Source of the DNA: Candidatus Caldatribacterium sp.
Lineage (GTDB): Bacteria > Atribacterota > Atribacteria > Atribacterales > Caldatribacteriaceae
NCBI GenBank assembly: GCA_025060675.1
Contig: JANXBI010000018.1
Location: 175,713 to 239,712 of the forward strand
Direction of reading: 5' to 3'
Length of the DNA stretch: 64,000 nt
Made by a program: the position numbers and the translations under genes. Positions 17,162 through 26,056 of this stretch are shown one piece after another (the stretch's first letter is position 1; the number at the start of each line of letters is the position of its first letter). The notes below the pieces were generated by a model. The model made no database searches. It was not told the DNA's origin and was given only the letters and a program-made list of their open reading frames with translations.

Positions 17162-17236
17162 GGCCCAATCGAATAGTGGTTAGTTCGGCGGGCTCTCAAT
17201 CCGCAAGCCGGGGTTCAATTCCCCGTTGGGCCACCA
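17162..17236 (+). tRNA. tRNA-Glu (anticodon CUC)
   Basis: A 75-nt tRNA. The acceptor pairs GGCCCAA with TTGGGCC, the anticodon CTC is at 17195-17197, and CCA is encoded. The D arm is typical of Glu/Gln tRNAs. CUC is the less common Glu anticodon and would usually accompany a UUC isoacceptor elsewhere. A short T-rich run follows the gene. Confidence 0.9.
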
Positions 17237-17321
17237 TTTTTCTTTTAGAGTGCCCTCTGAAAACTCTGCAAAGAACCCTCCTGGACCTTTCTCTGGCGGA
17301 GAGAAAAAGTTCTAAAGGATA

Positions 17322-17351
17322 TTGACATTCCCTTTCTGAGAACGTTATCAT
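17322..17351 (+). promoter_or_regulatory. Promoter with overlapping LacI-type operator
   Basis: TTGACA (17322-17327), 18-nt spacer, TATCAT (17346-17351). The near-perfect palindrome TGAGAACGTTATCA (17337-17350) overlaps the -10. Its AACGTT centre with TGA/TCA arms is the form bound by many LacI-family regulators. The regulator gene starts 21 bases downstream, so autorepression of the whole sugar locus is the simplest reading. Confidence 0.6.
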
Positions 17352-17371
17352 ATTTTCCGTAAGGTGATCCT

Positions 17372-18400
17372 ATGGAGAAGGCCGTAACTATCAGGGATGT
17401 TGCGAGAGAGGCAGGGGTTTCTGTCGCTACGGCAAGCAGGGCTTTGGGGAACTATGGATACGTGAGTGAGGAGGCTCGTAAAAGGGTTCTTGAAGCTGCT
17501 CGGAAGCTGAATTACAACCACAACATGGTTGCTAAAAGCCTTCGCACTCGTCGCACCTTCACCATAGGATACCTCCTCCCGGACATTACCAATCCCTTCT
17601 ATGCAGGTATTGCAAGGGGTATTCAGGATGTTGCCTTTTCCCGGGGATACAATGTGATTCTCTGTAACAATGATAACGATATCACAAAAACGGAACGATT
17701 CTTCAAAATGTTCTTGCGAAGCCGAGTGGAGGGGATTATCTACTCCACGCCTTACAACGAGGCTTTGGGTGCAATGGTTGAAGTTGCGGTGAGGAATGGC
17801 ATTCCTGTGGTGAACTGCTATGGGTCAACCCGTGTTCCTGCGCTTGATGTGGTCACAGGAGACGCTGAAGGAGGTTGTTACAGAGCGGTTCGGTACCTTC
17901 TTGGGCTTGGTCATCGAAGGATTGCGTTTCTTAAGGTGCGAGAAAGTGGTATTAGCAAACGGCGCTTTGAGGGTTGTAAGAGAGCTTTAGAGGAATTCGG
18001 TCTTGAGGTGTTTCCTGGCTTTTTGGTCGAAGTGGACGATTACTCTCAGGAGAGTGGGTATCTTGGGGCGAAAACCCTTTTTAGCCTTCAGGAACTTCCT
18101 ACTGCGGTTTTCGCTTTCAACGAGCAACTCGCCATTGGGGTTTTGAAGGCCGCTCGTGAGAGTGGTCTTCAGGTTCCCAGGGATCTTTCTCTTGTGAGTG
18201 TTGACGATGTCATTGGTGAGGTGCTTCAGCCACCCTTGACGAGTGTTCGAATACCCACGTATGAAGCGGGGAAAACTGCAGCAATGCTTCTCTTTGAGCG
18301 TATCGGGGGGAATGTTCCAGACAACCCCCGTAAGGTCGTGCTTGAAGAAAAGCTTGTTGTGCGGGATTCGACGGATTGGGTTAGTACTGCTGGGAGGTGA
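17372..18400 (+). CDS. LacI-family transcriptional regulator
   Basis: The 342-aa protein has the LacI helix-turn-helix and hinge helix (TIRDVAREAGVSVATASRAL at residues 6-25) and a periplasmic-binding-protein-like effector domain from about residue 62 (TIGYLLPDITNPFYAG). It probably senses a sugar and controls the ABC importer and two GH4 enzymes downstream, to which it is joined without a visible terminator. The ligand cannot be read from sequence. Its own promoter carries a matching operator. Confidence 0.93.
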   Translation: MEKAVTIRDVAREAGVSVATASRALGNYGYVSEEARKRVLEAARKLNYNHNMVAKSLRTRRTFTIGYLLPDITNPFYAGIARGIQDVAFSRGYNVILCNNDNDITKTERFFKMFLRSRVEGIIYSTPYNEALGAMVEVAVRNGIPVVNCYGSTRVPALDVVTGDAEGGCYRAVRYLLGLGHRRIAFLKVRESGISKRRFEGCKRALEEFGLEVFPGFLVEVDDYSQESGYLGAKTLFSLQELPTAVFAFNEQLAIGVLKAARESGLQVPRDLSLVSVDDVIGEVLQPPLTSVRIPTYEAGKTAAMLLFERIGGNVPDNPRKVVLEEKLVVRDSTDWVSTAGR

Positions 18401-18468
18401 TGTGGAGAGGATACTGCATGAAAGAGGAGGTTTTTCCAACGCCATTTGAGAAAGGAGGGTTTTGCAAA

Positions 18469-20475
18469 ATGAGGAAGTGGTGGTTCAGCGTTATCCTTGT
18501 GATTGCGATGGTGTGGGGTGTTCGTGGTGCCGTTGCTGAGGAGTATCCGAAGTTTGAGGTGGAGGAAATCATCCAATACAAGGCCCTCCCTTCATACAGT
18601 GAAGCTCCAGAACTCGCGGAAGCGGTAGCTCGAGGGGAACTTCCTCCAGTCGAAGAAAGGCTCCCGAAAAAGCCTGCTGTTATTATGACCTCCGGTATGT
18701 CTGATGGTCCGGGTGTGTATGGCGATGTCTGGCGAACCGTTTCTGCCGTGCCTACAGCAGGTTGGAACTGGGCTGCAGGAGTTGTAGGAGGTTGGTTTGG
18801 AATCGAGGAGTGTATGCAAGAAGGTCTTGTGAACACTGGTATGTCTTGGAGACTGAAGAATGGCGAACCCGGACCAAACCTTGCAACCCATTGGGAATGG
18901 TCTGAGGACGGGAAGACGCTCACTATGTACCTCATCGAGGGAGCAAAGTGGTCTGATGGTCACCCCTTCACAGCGGATGATGTTCTCTTCACTTACTACG
19001 ATTGCATTCTTGATCCTCACGTTCCAAGTTGGCAGGGGGCTGGGACCTGGACAGTGGGTGGTGAAGTGGCTAAACTCGAAAAAGTCGACGACTACACCAT
19101 ACGGTGGCATTTCGCCAAACCCTTCCCCGTGTATCTCCTCTGGTACATGGATTACCTTGATTTCTCCGTAGCTCCTGCTCATGTTTTGAAGCCCCATCAT
19201 CCCAAGTACAACCCTGAAAAGACGTATGAAGACTTCATCAACGCTTTACCTCCCCATAAGCTTCCCCCTGTGGTGCTTGGCCCTTGGGTTCCTGTGTACT
19301 TTAAGGAAGATGAAGCCCTCATCATGAAACGTAACCCCTACTACTGGAAAGTTGACGAAACCGGGAAACAGTTGCCATACATAGGTGAGTTCTACTTTCG
19401 GAAAGCTCGAGCGGGCATTCAAAGAGACCTTGACCTCATCGCTGGAACCTGTGACCAAACTCACCTTGAAACCCCAGGAATATTCACTTTCGTCAGTGAA
19501 CAAGCTCGCCTACCGGGTGCTCATTTCAAAATCATCCCTGGTCGATGGACGCTCACTTTTGCTTTGGAGGTAAACCTCTCGCTCTACCAGGGCGTAAAGG
19601 ATGAGAAGGACCGAGCAAAGCGAGAACTCTTTCGGAAGCTTGAATTCAGGCAAGCGATTTCGCATGCTATCGATCGGGAGACAATTGCAAGAACCCTGGT
19701 CCCGGGTCCGATGCTTCGCCCACTGCCAAGTGGTTTCCCTTCTGGAGCAGATTACTACGATGCGAACGCTGTAGTCTCCTACCCGTACAATCCAGAAAAG
19801 TCCAAGGAACTTTTAGCTAACCTTGGTTTTAAGGATACCGATGGGGATGGAATTCTCAATTGGACTTCAGGACCGCTTGCTGGGGAGAACCTAGTAATCG
19901 CCGTAAAGGTCCACGAGGATCAGACCGCGTGCATTGATATTGTTGAGATGATTGTTCCGATGCTTGAAGCGGTAGGTATTAAGCTCGTACCGAAGATTGT
20001 CCCCGCTACAGTTGGGCAGGCTATGGACACCGCCGGTGATTTTGAGTTCAACATGGCCCGACAAGATTTCCTCTCTGCACCGTATACTGTCCTTGCTTCT
20101 CTTGGCCCAGTCACCCCGCAAACTCCAAACTGGCATCGGGCCGGCCCTGGTGATAAGAGGGATCTCTTGCCCTTTGAAGAACGAATGGTTGACATTGTGG
20201 AAGCTCTCAAGTATGAGGTGTCCTACGAGAAACGGAAAGAACTCTTTAGTGAGCTCCAGAGGTTGTGGACCGAAAACCTCTACACTATTGGTGTCATTGA
20301 GGGAATTTACAACACCGCAATCACGAAACGCTTCAAAAACATCCCAATTGGTGTACCCGCCAGGTTGCACCAGTGGTTCCATTCGAATGTTATGCAGGAG
20401 CAAGTGTGGACACCCAAGGAGGAACAGCTCCCAGAATTCCTTCCCGGAGTTATCGTGAAGTATGAAAAGAAGTAG
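18469..20475 (+). CDS. ABC transporter substrate-binding protein, family 5 (Opp/Dpp type)
   Basis: The 668-aa exported protein captures a ligand for the importer encoded next. It has a signal peptide (MRKWW, hydrophobic core, cleavage after GAVA) and the SBP_bac_5 fold, with WSDGHPFTADDVLFTY and an RQAISHAID-like EFRQAISHAIDRE segment. Family 5 proteins often bind peptides, but in several thermophiles they bind oligosaccharides, and the GH4 genes favour a sugar here. GGAGGG precedes ATG 18469; the in-frame start at 18397 is rejected because it would bury the signal peptide. Confidence 0.9.
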   Translation: MRKWWFSVILVIAMVWGVRGAVAEEYPKFEVEEIIQYKALPSYSEAPELAEAVARGELPPVEERLPKKPAVIMTSGMSDGPGVYGDVWRTVSAVPTAGWNWAAGVVGGWFGIEECMQEGLVNTGMSWRLKNGEPGPNLATHWEWSEDGKTLTMYLIEGAKWSDGHPFTADDVLFTYYDCILDPHVPSWQGAGTWTVGGEVAKLEKVDDYTIRWHFAKPFPVYLLWYMDYLDFSVAPAHVLKPHHPKYNPEKTYEDFINALPPHKLPPVVLGPWVPVYFKEDEALIMKRNPYYWKVDETGKQLPYIGEFYFRKARAGIQRDLDLIAGTCDQTHLETPGIFTFVSEQARLPGAHFKIIPGRWTLTFALEVNLSLYQGVKDEKDRAKRELFRKLEFRQAISHAIDRETIARTLVPGPMLRPLPSGFPSGADYYDANAVVSYPYNPEKSKELLANLGFKDTDGDGILNWTSGPLAGENLVIAVKVHEDQTACIDIVEMIVPMLEAVGIKLVPKIVPATVGQAMDTAGDFEFNMARQDFLSAPYTVLASLGPVTPQTPNWHRAGPGDKRDLLPFEERMVDIVEALKYEVSYEKRKELFSELQRLWTENLYTIGVIEGIYNTAITKRFKNIPIGVPARLHQWFHSNVMQEQVWTPKEEQLPEFLPGVIVKYEKK

Positions 20476-20510
20476 CAACTGTGCTGGCAGAGAGAATGGA
20501 GGGAACGTTG

Positions 20511-20532
20511 GGGGAGGGTTTTCACCCTCCCC
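20511..20532 (+). terminator. Intercistronic GC-rich hairpin after the binding-protein gene
   Basis: GGGGAGGG (20511-20518) pairs with CCCTCCCC (20525-20532) around a 6-nt loop, followed by ACTTCTTT rather than a clean T-run. It probably causes partial termination or protects the upstream message, giving more binding protein than permease. Confidence 0.5.
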
Positions 20533-20557
20533 ACTTCTTTGAGGCGGGGGTTTTGGG

Positions 20558-21550
20558 ATGGGGAAGTATGTGCTACGCCGAATTGTTATGAGTGTGCCTG
20601 TTCTTCTTGTTATTAGCGTTGTCGTTTTTGTGGTCATCCAACTCCCCCCTGGGGATTACATGACCACCATACAGATTCAGCTCCAGTCTTTGGGTGGACT
20701 CACCGAGGCGGAAGCTGCTAGAGTTGCGGAAGAGCTCAGAAGAGCCTATGGGCTTGATAAGCCCCTCTACGTTCAGTACTTTGTCTGGATAAAAAATATC
20801 ATCACCAAGGGTGACTTCGGTTTTTCCTTTCAGTACCGAAAGCCGGTTGCTGAGGTTATCTGGGAGAGATTAGGATGGACTATTCTCATAGCTTCTCTGT
20901 GCCATTTGGTTTCAACCTTTGTGGGGATTGCCATCGGTATTTTCTCTGCCACTCGCCAGTATAGCGTCGGTGACTATGTGGCGACTTTTTTCGCCTTCGT
21001 TGGACTTTCCACACCGAGTTTCTTCCTGGCTCTCATTGCCATGTATATTATGGCTTCGCGAGGTATTCAACCTGGTGGGCTGTTCTCCCAGCGGTACCTT
21101 CTTGCTCCCTGGAGCTGGGCAAAGTTCGTCGACCTCTTGAAACACATCTGGATTCCCATTGTTATCGTGGGTTTTGCTGGAACTGCAAGGAACATGCGAG
21201 TTATGCGGGCTAACCTCCTCGATATTTTGAACCAACCCTATGTGCTCACCGCTCGCTCCAAAGGTTTACCGGAAAGGACGGTTGTTTTTAAACATGCAGT
21301 CATCAACGCTTTGCATCCCATTATCATGTACCAAGGTATGGTCCTTCCCTTTATGATTTCGGGGGAAATTGTGGCCAGTACAGTTCTCAATATTCCTACT
21401 GCCGGTCCCATGTTCTACAGTGCTTTAGTTTCTCAGGACATGTACCTTGCTGGTTCTTTTCTGCTTCTGGTAGCCGTGCTCCTTGTTGTAGGTAACCTCC
21501 TTGCGGATATTGTGCTTGCGTGGGTCGACCCCAGGGTCTACTATGATTGA
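20558..21550 (+). CDS. ABC transporter permease, DppB/OppB type
   Basis: This 330-aa inner-membrane permease has about six transmembrane segments, an N-terminal signal anchor (VLRRIVMSVPVLLVISVVVF) and the cytoplasmic EAA-type loop NQPYVLTARSKGL that contacts the ATPase. It forms the channel with the next permease. Its last 8 bases overlap the following gene. Confidence 0.92.
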   Translation: MGKYVLRRIVMSVPVLLVISVVVFVVIQLPPGDYMTTIQIQLQSLGGLTEAEAARVAEELRRAYGLDKPLYVQYFVWIKNIITKGDFGFSFQYRKPVAEVIWERLGWTILIASLCHLVSTFVGIAIGIFSATRQYSVGDYVATFFAFVGLSTPSFFLALIAMYIMASRGIQPGGLFSQRYLLAPWSWAKFVDLLKHIWIPIVIVGFAGTARNMRVMRANLLDILNQPYVLTARSKGLPERTVVFKHAVINALHPIIMYQGMVLPFMISGEIVASTVLNIPTAGPMFYSALVSQDMYLAGSFLLLVAVLLVVGNLLADIVLAWVDPRVYYD

Positions 21551-22652
21551 GAGGAACGCTGTTCCGTTGGAACGGGGAAAGAGCTACCTCCAGTTGGTGT
21601 GGAGAAAGTTTCGGAAGAATCGGCTGGGCTTGCTTGGAGGCATCATTATCTTAATACTTGGTGTTCTTGCCCTTTTTGCCCCTTTCTTTGCTCCCCACGA
21701 TTACTACAAGCTTGATGCGGACAAGGCATATCGACCTCCTCAAAGGATTCGCTTTATCGACGCGAATGGAAAATTCCATTGGAGGCCTTTTGTGTACGAC
21801 ATGGTTATGGATGTGGATCCGGAAACCTTCAGTCGCATTTACCGGGAGGATACGAGGAAACCCCTCTACATCAGGTTCTTTGTGCGTGGTTGGGAGTATA
21901 AAATCTTTGGCATTCGTTCCAATCTGCATTTGTTTGGGGTAGATGAGGGTTCAATCCACCTTTTGGGTACTGACCGTCTTGGGCGAGATCTTTTGGGGAG
22001 AATTCTCCACGGTGGACGGGTATCGCTCACCATAGCCTTCCTTGGTGCTGGAATCACGGTGGTTTTGGGTTCGGTCATGGGAGCCCTTTCTGGCTACTAT
22101 GGGGGTTTTGTAGATATGCTCGTGCAGCGTGCCGTTGAAGTTTTGCAATCGTTCCCCCAACTTCCTCTTTGGATGGCCTTGACTGCTGCTTTGCCTAAAA
22201 CTTGGTCGTCGCTTCAGGTTTTCATCAGCATGGTGATTATTTTTTCCCTGTTAAACTGGCCTATGCTGGCTCGGGAAATTCGTGGAAAAGTCTTGTCTCT
22301 TCGAGAGCAGGATTTCGTCGTCGCAGTGCGGGAGATGGGGGGTTCTAATGGGCGGATCATTTTCCGACATATTCTGCCGAATTGCCTCAGTCACATCATC
22401 GTAGTCTTAACGATAAGCATTCCTGAGCTCATTTTAATGGAGAGCGTCCTGAGTTTCCTCGGTCTTGGCATACAACCTCCCATGGTGAGCTGGGGGGTCC
22501 TCCTGCAGGGAGCCCAGAGGATAGAGGTGATTGGTCTGTACCCTTGGGTTATTACCCCCTGTGCGTTCATTATCCTTGCAGTTCTGGGGTTCAATTTCTT
22601 GGGAGATGGTTTGCGAGATGCTGCCGATCCATACTCCGTCCGGAGAACATGA
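21543..22652 (+). CDS. ABC transporter permease, DppC/OppC type
   Basis: The 369-aa second permease has an N-terminal transmembrane segment (GIIILILGVLALFAPFFAP), a longer than usual periplasmic loop (about residues 55-150), then five membrane segments and the coupling loop REQDFVVAVREMGGSNGRI. The in-frame start at 21501 lies inside the upstream gene; ATG 21543 gives the expected N-terminus. It overlaps the following ATPase gene by 35 bases. Confidence 0.9.
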   Translation: MIERNAVPLERGKSYLQLVWRKFRKNRLGLLGGIIILILGVLALFAPFFAPHDYYKLDADKAYRPPQRIRFIDANGKFHWRPFVYDMVMDVDPETFSRIYREDTRKPLYIRFFVRGWEYKIFGIRSNLHLFGVDEGSIHLLGTDRLGRDLLGRILHGGRVSLTIAFLGAGITVVLGSVMGALSGYYGGFVDMLVQRAVEVLQSFPQLPLWMALTAALPKTWSSLQVFISMVIIFSLLNWPMLAREIRGKVLSLREQDFVVAVREMGGSNGRIIFRHILPNCLSHIIVVLTISIPELILMESVLSFLGLGIQPPMVSWGVLLQGAQRIEVIGLYPWVITPCAFIILAVLGFNFLGDGLRDAADPYSVRRT

Positions 22653-23673
22653 CAACCGATACCTTCTTGAGGTCAAGGATCTGAAAAAGTATTTCCCCCT
22701 TACCAGGGGTTTCTGGCGAAAAACCGTAGGTTACGTGAGTGCCGTAGATGGAGTAAGTTTTTCCATCAAGGAAGGGGAAACCCTGGGTCTTGTTGGGGAG
22801 AGTGGGTGTGGTAAAACAACGCTGGGGCGGTGTATTCTGCGACTCATTGAGCCGACAGCTGGGGAGGTATGGTTCACGAACCGGGAGGGAAAAAGAATCG
22901 AGATTACCACGATACATCCTGAGGACCTCAAAAGTGTCCGAAAGGAGATGCGCATGATTTTCCAAGACCCATTTTCCTCTCTCAATCCGCGTCTCACCGT
23001 GATGGAAATAGTTGGAGAACCCATGAGGATTCATGGTATTGCTCGAGGGAAAGAGCTCGAAGACAGGGTACGTGTACTCCTTGAAATGGTTGGTCTGAAG
23101 GCTCAACACATGCGGCGGTATCCTTATGAATTCAGCGGTGGACAGAGACAGCGAATCTGTATCGCCAGAGCTCTTGCATCAAATCCCCGGTTTATTATAG
23201 CTGATGAACCTGTTTCAGCACTTGATGTGTCGGTACAAGCACAGATACTGAATTTGCTTGAGGATTTGAAAGAGCAATTACACCTCACATATCTTTTCAT
23301 CTCTCACGACCTGAGCGTGGTGCACCATGTAAGCGATCGAGTGGCTGTGATGTATCTCGGGAAGCTTGTGGAACTTGGGGATACCGAGTCTGTATACTTC
23401 TCACCCCGACATCCGTACACTGAGGCTTTGCTCTCTGCGGTGCCCAGGGTGAATCCCAAGAGGAAAATGCATCGAATCCTCCTCAAGGGAGATGTTCCAA
23501 GCCCATTGCGTGTTCCCTCTGGATGCGCCTTTCATCCTCGTTGTCAGTACGCCGAAGCAATCTGTGCGCAGGAGGAACCAGTCCTTCAGGAGGTGGATCA
23601 GGACCACTATGTGGCTTGCCACTTTGCCAGGGAACTCACCCTCAAAGGAGTCGAGGCTGATGTCTGTGGATAA
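22618..23673 (+). CDS. ABC transporter ATP-binding protein, OppF/DppF type
   Basis: The 351-aa cytoplasmic ATPase has Walker A GESGCGKTT, signature FSGGQRQR, Walker B FIIADEP and the C-terminal oligopeptide/dipeptide-transporter domain with cysteines CAFHPRC and C-QEEP that in some members hold an iron-sulfur cluster. Starts at 22606 and 22618 are both possible; 22618 allows a more normal distance from GGGAG. The F-type gene precedes the D-type gene, the reverse of the usual opp order. Confidence 0.9.
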   Translation: MLPIHTPSGEHDNRYLLEVKDLKKYFPLTRGFWRKTVGYVSAVDGVSFSIKEGETLGLVGESGCGKTTLGRCILRLIEPTAGEVWFTNREGKRIEITTIHPEDLKSVRKEMRMIFQDPFSSLNPRLTVMEIVGEPMRIHGIARGKELEDRVRVLLEMVGLKAQHMRRYPYEFSGGQRQRICIARALASNPRFIIADEPVSALDVSVQAQILNLLEDLKEQLHLTYLFISHDLSVVHHVSDRVAVMYLGKLVELGDTESVYFSPRHPYTEALLSAVPRVNPKRKMHRILLKGDVPSPLRVPSGCAFHPRCQYAEAICAQEEPVLQEVDQDHYVACHFARELTLKGVEADVCG

Positions 23674-24658
23674 TGCCCCATTGCTAAGGGTTCAAGGACT
23701 TCGTACGTATTTTTACACCGATGATGGCATTGTTCGGGCAGTGGATGGGGTGGACCTTGTTGTGCACCAGGGCAAGGTTCTTGGCATCATCGGTGAGACG
23801 GGGAGCGGAAAAACGGTGCTTGCCCTCTCCATTATGCGTCTTGTGCAGCCTCCGGGGAGAATTGTGGAGGGGCACATTTTCTACGCCCAAGAGAATGGGA
23901 AAGAGGTCGATTTGGCGCTTCTTGATCCTAAAGGGAGAGCGATTCGAGAAATCCGAGGAAAGCACATTGCTATGATTTTCCAAGAACCCATGGTTTCTCT
24001 GAATCCAGTGTACACCATCGGGGAACAAATTATAGAGAACATCCTCATCCACCAAAGGGTTGCTCTTAGGGAGGCAAGGGATATTGCTATTCGCATGCTG
24101 GAGAGGGTGGGCATTCCAGAGCCTGAGAAGAGGATAGACGATTACCCCCATTGCCTGAGCGGAGGCATGCGCCAGCGAGCCATGATTGCCATGGCCTTAG
24201 TGTGCCAACCAAAGCTCCTCATTGCCGATGAACCTACTACTGCCCTTGATGTGACCGTGCAAGCGCAGATTCTGGAACTCTTGAAGGATCTCCAAAGACA
24301 GATGGGTATGGCCATAATGATCATCACTCACAATTTGGGAGTTATTGCTGAAATCGCCGATTTCGTAGGAGTGATGTACCTTGGGAAGATTATGGAGTAT
24401 GCCCCCTTAGAGGAACTCTTTGAAAATCCTCTCCATCCATACACAAGGGACCTTTTCAAGTCCATACCTTACTGTGCTCGAAAACGGGACAAGAGGAAGT
24501 TGGAGGTCATAAAGGGTGATGTCCCTGATCCATACGCCAGAATCGAGGGGTGTCCCTATGCTTCGAGGTGTTCACAGGTTGCTCGGGAGTGTTTTGAGGA
24601 TCCCCCGGTCGTCGAGAAGGGGGATGGACACTTGGTACGATGCTGGCTCCATACATAG
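23660..24658 (+). CDS. ABC transporter ATP-binding protein, OppD/DppD type
   Basis: The 332-aa partner ATPase has Walker A GETGSGKTV, signature LSGGMRQR, Walker B LLIADEPTTALD and a C-terminal domain with CPYASRC. ATG 23660 follows AAAGGAG with 9-nt spacing and overlaps the upstream stop by 14 bases; earlier in-frame starts lie deep inside that gene. It forms a heterodimer with the preceding ATPase to drive import. Confidence 0.91.
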   Translation: MSVDNAPLLRVQGLRTYFYTDDGIVRAVDGVDLVVHQGKVLGIIGETGSGKTVLALSIMRLVQPPGRIVEGHIFYAQENGKEVDLALLDPKGRAIREIRGKHIAMIFQEPMVSLNPVYTIGEQIIENILIHQRVALREARDIAIRMLERVGIPEPEKRIDDYPHCLSGGMRQRAMIAMALVCQPKLLIADEPTTALDVTVQAQILELLKDLQRQMGMAIMIITHNLGVIAEIADFVGVMYLGKIMEYAPLEELFENPLHPYTRDLFKSIPYCARKRDKRKLEVIKGDVPDPYARIEGCPYASRCSQVARECFEDPPVVEKGDGHLVRCWLHT

Positions 24659-24681
24659 CCAGAGAAAGCGGGGGAAAGGGT

Positions 24682-26034
24682 ATGCCTAAAATCGTCATTA
24701 TCGGAGCAGGGAGCGTGGTTTTTGCTCAAAAGCTCATCACAGACATTCTCACCTTTCCTGCTCTTTGGGAAAGTACTCTTGCTCTTGTGGATATCGATGA
24801 GGAACGACTTGAGCTCATTACGAGGCTTACCGAGAGGTTGAAGGAACAGGAACATTTGCCCCTCACGATTGAGGCCACAAAAGACAGGCGGAAGGTACTC
24901 AAGGGTGCTCGATACGTGATCAACATGATCCAGGTTGGAGGGCTTGATGCGTACCGATTGGATGTTGAGATTCCTCGAAAGTATGGCATAGATCAAACGG
25001 TGGGTGACACGCTTGGGCCTGGGGGAGTCTTTCGGGCCCTGCGAACTGTTCCGGTGGTGCTTGAGATTTGCAGGGATATAGAAGAGCTCTGTCCTGACGC
25101 CTTGCTCATCAACTATACAAACCCCATGGCTATGCTCTGCTGGGCAATAAGTAAGGCTACAAAGGTGCGCTGTGTGGGTCTTTGCCACAGTGTCCAGGGG
25201 ACGGCTCGAACCCTTGCCGAGTACATAGGTGTGGAAGTCGAGGATACGCAATCGTATGAGAGTGAAGAGCATCGGTTTTTCTACAAACCTATGCCTGCAG
25301 ACATTGATTACTGGGTTGCAGGAATTAACCACCAGGCTTGGTTTTTGCAGTTTAAGTATAAGGGTGAAGATGCGTACCCACTCCTTTGGAAAGCCATGGA
25401 AAAACCTGAAATTTACCGTCGGGATATTGTTCGTTTTGAGATTATGCGCCATTTTGGGTACTTTGTGACCGAATCAAGTCACCACATGTCAGAATACGTG
25501 CCGTATTTTCGGAAGAATCCTGAGAGTGTTGCGAAGTACCTCCCAGAGCGCTGGGATTACTACGAAATATGTCGTGCTGGATTAACCCCCTATCTAGAGC
25601 GGATCAGGCGCCAAATTCGTGGGGAAGAGCCGATAGAGGTTCGACGGAGTCTTGAGTACGGAGGCTACATCATTAACGCTATGGAGACTGGGGAGCTTAC
25701 GCGGGTCAATGGTAACGTTACCAATACCGGGCTTATCCCCAACCTTCCTGAAGGGTGTTGCGTGGAGGTCCCGTGTCTTGTGGACCGTTTGGGTGTACAT
25801 CCCTGTTTCGTCGGTGATTTACCACCTCAGCTTGCGAGTATCAACAGGACAAACATCAATGTCCAGGAGCTTGCTGTAGAAGGAATACTCCAGGGGAAAA
25901 AGGAGTACATTTACGAGGCAGTAGCTCTTGACCCTTTGGTTGCAAGCGTTTTGACCCTTGATGACATCAGGAGAATGGTTGACGAGATGTTCGTGGCGGA
26001 ACGGGAGTATCTCCCTGAAAACTTGCGGTCTTGA
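24682..26034 (+). CDS. GH4 glycosidase, alpha-galactosidase (MelA)-like
   Basis: GH4 enzymes hydrolyse glycosides by an NAD- and Mn-dependent redox mechanism in the cytoplasm. This 450-aa protein has the NAD motif IGAGSVVF, NYTNPMAML, the metal-binding motif GLCHSVQGTA and GINHQAW. In GH4 the CHSV motif is associated with alpha-galactosidases such as MelA; other motifs mark glucosidases and glucuronidases. Substrate specificity is thus inferred. It follows the ABC importer by 23 bases and would act on the imported sugar. Confidence 0.85.
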   Translation: MPKIVIIGAGSVVFAQKLITDILTFPALWESTLALVDIDEERLELITRLTERLKEQEHLPLTIEATKDRRKVLKGARYVINMIQVGGLDAYRLDVEIPRKYGIDQTVGDTLGPGGVFRALRTVPVVLEICRDIEELCPDALLINYTNPMAMLCWAISKATKVRCVGLCHSVQGTARTLAEYIGVEVEDTQSYESEEHRFFYKPMPADIDYWVAGINHQAWFLQFKYKGEDAYPLLWKAMEKPEIYRRDIVRFEIMRHFGYFVTESSHHMSEYVPYFRKNPESVAKYLPERWDYYEICRAGLTPYLERIRRQIRGEEPIEVRRSLEYGGYIINAMETGELTRVNGNVTNTGLIPNLPEGCCVEVPCLVDRLGVHPCFVGDLPPQLASINRTNINVQELAVEGILQGKKEYIYEAVALDPLVASVLTLDDIRRMVDEMFVAEREYLPENLRS

Positions 26035-26056
26035 GAGTACGAAGGGAGGCTCGGTC

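Noticed and set aside
17295..17320. Hairpin TTTCTCT/AGAGAAA between tRNA-Glu and the LacI promoter
   Set aside because: It is only 7 bp with no T-run on the plus strand, so it is too weak to annotate as a terminator.
17011..17325. 104-aa frame across the tRNA cluster
   Set aside because: It runs through three tRNA genes and cannot be a real coding region.
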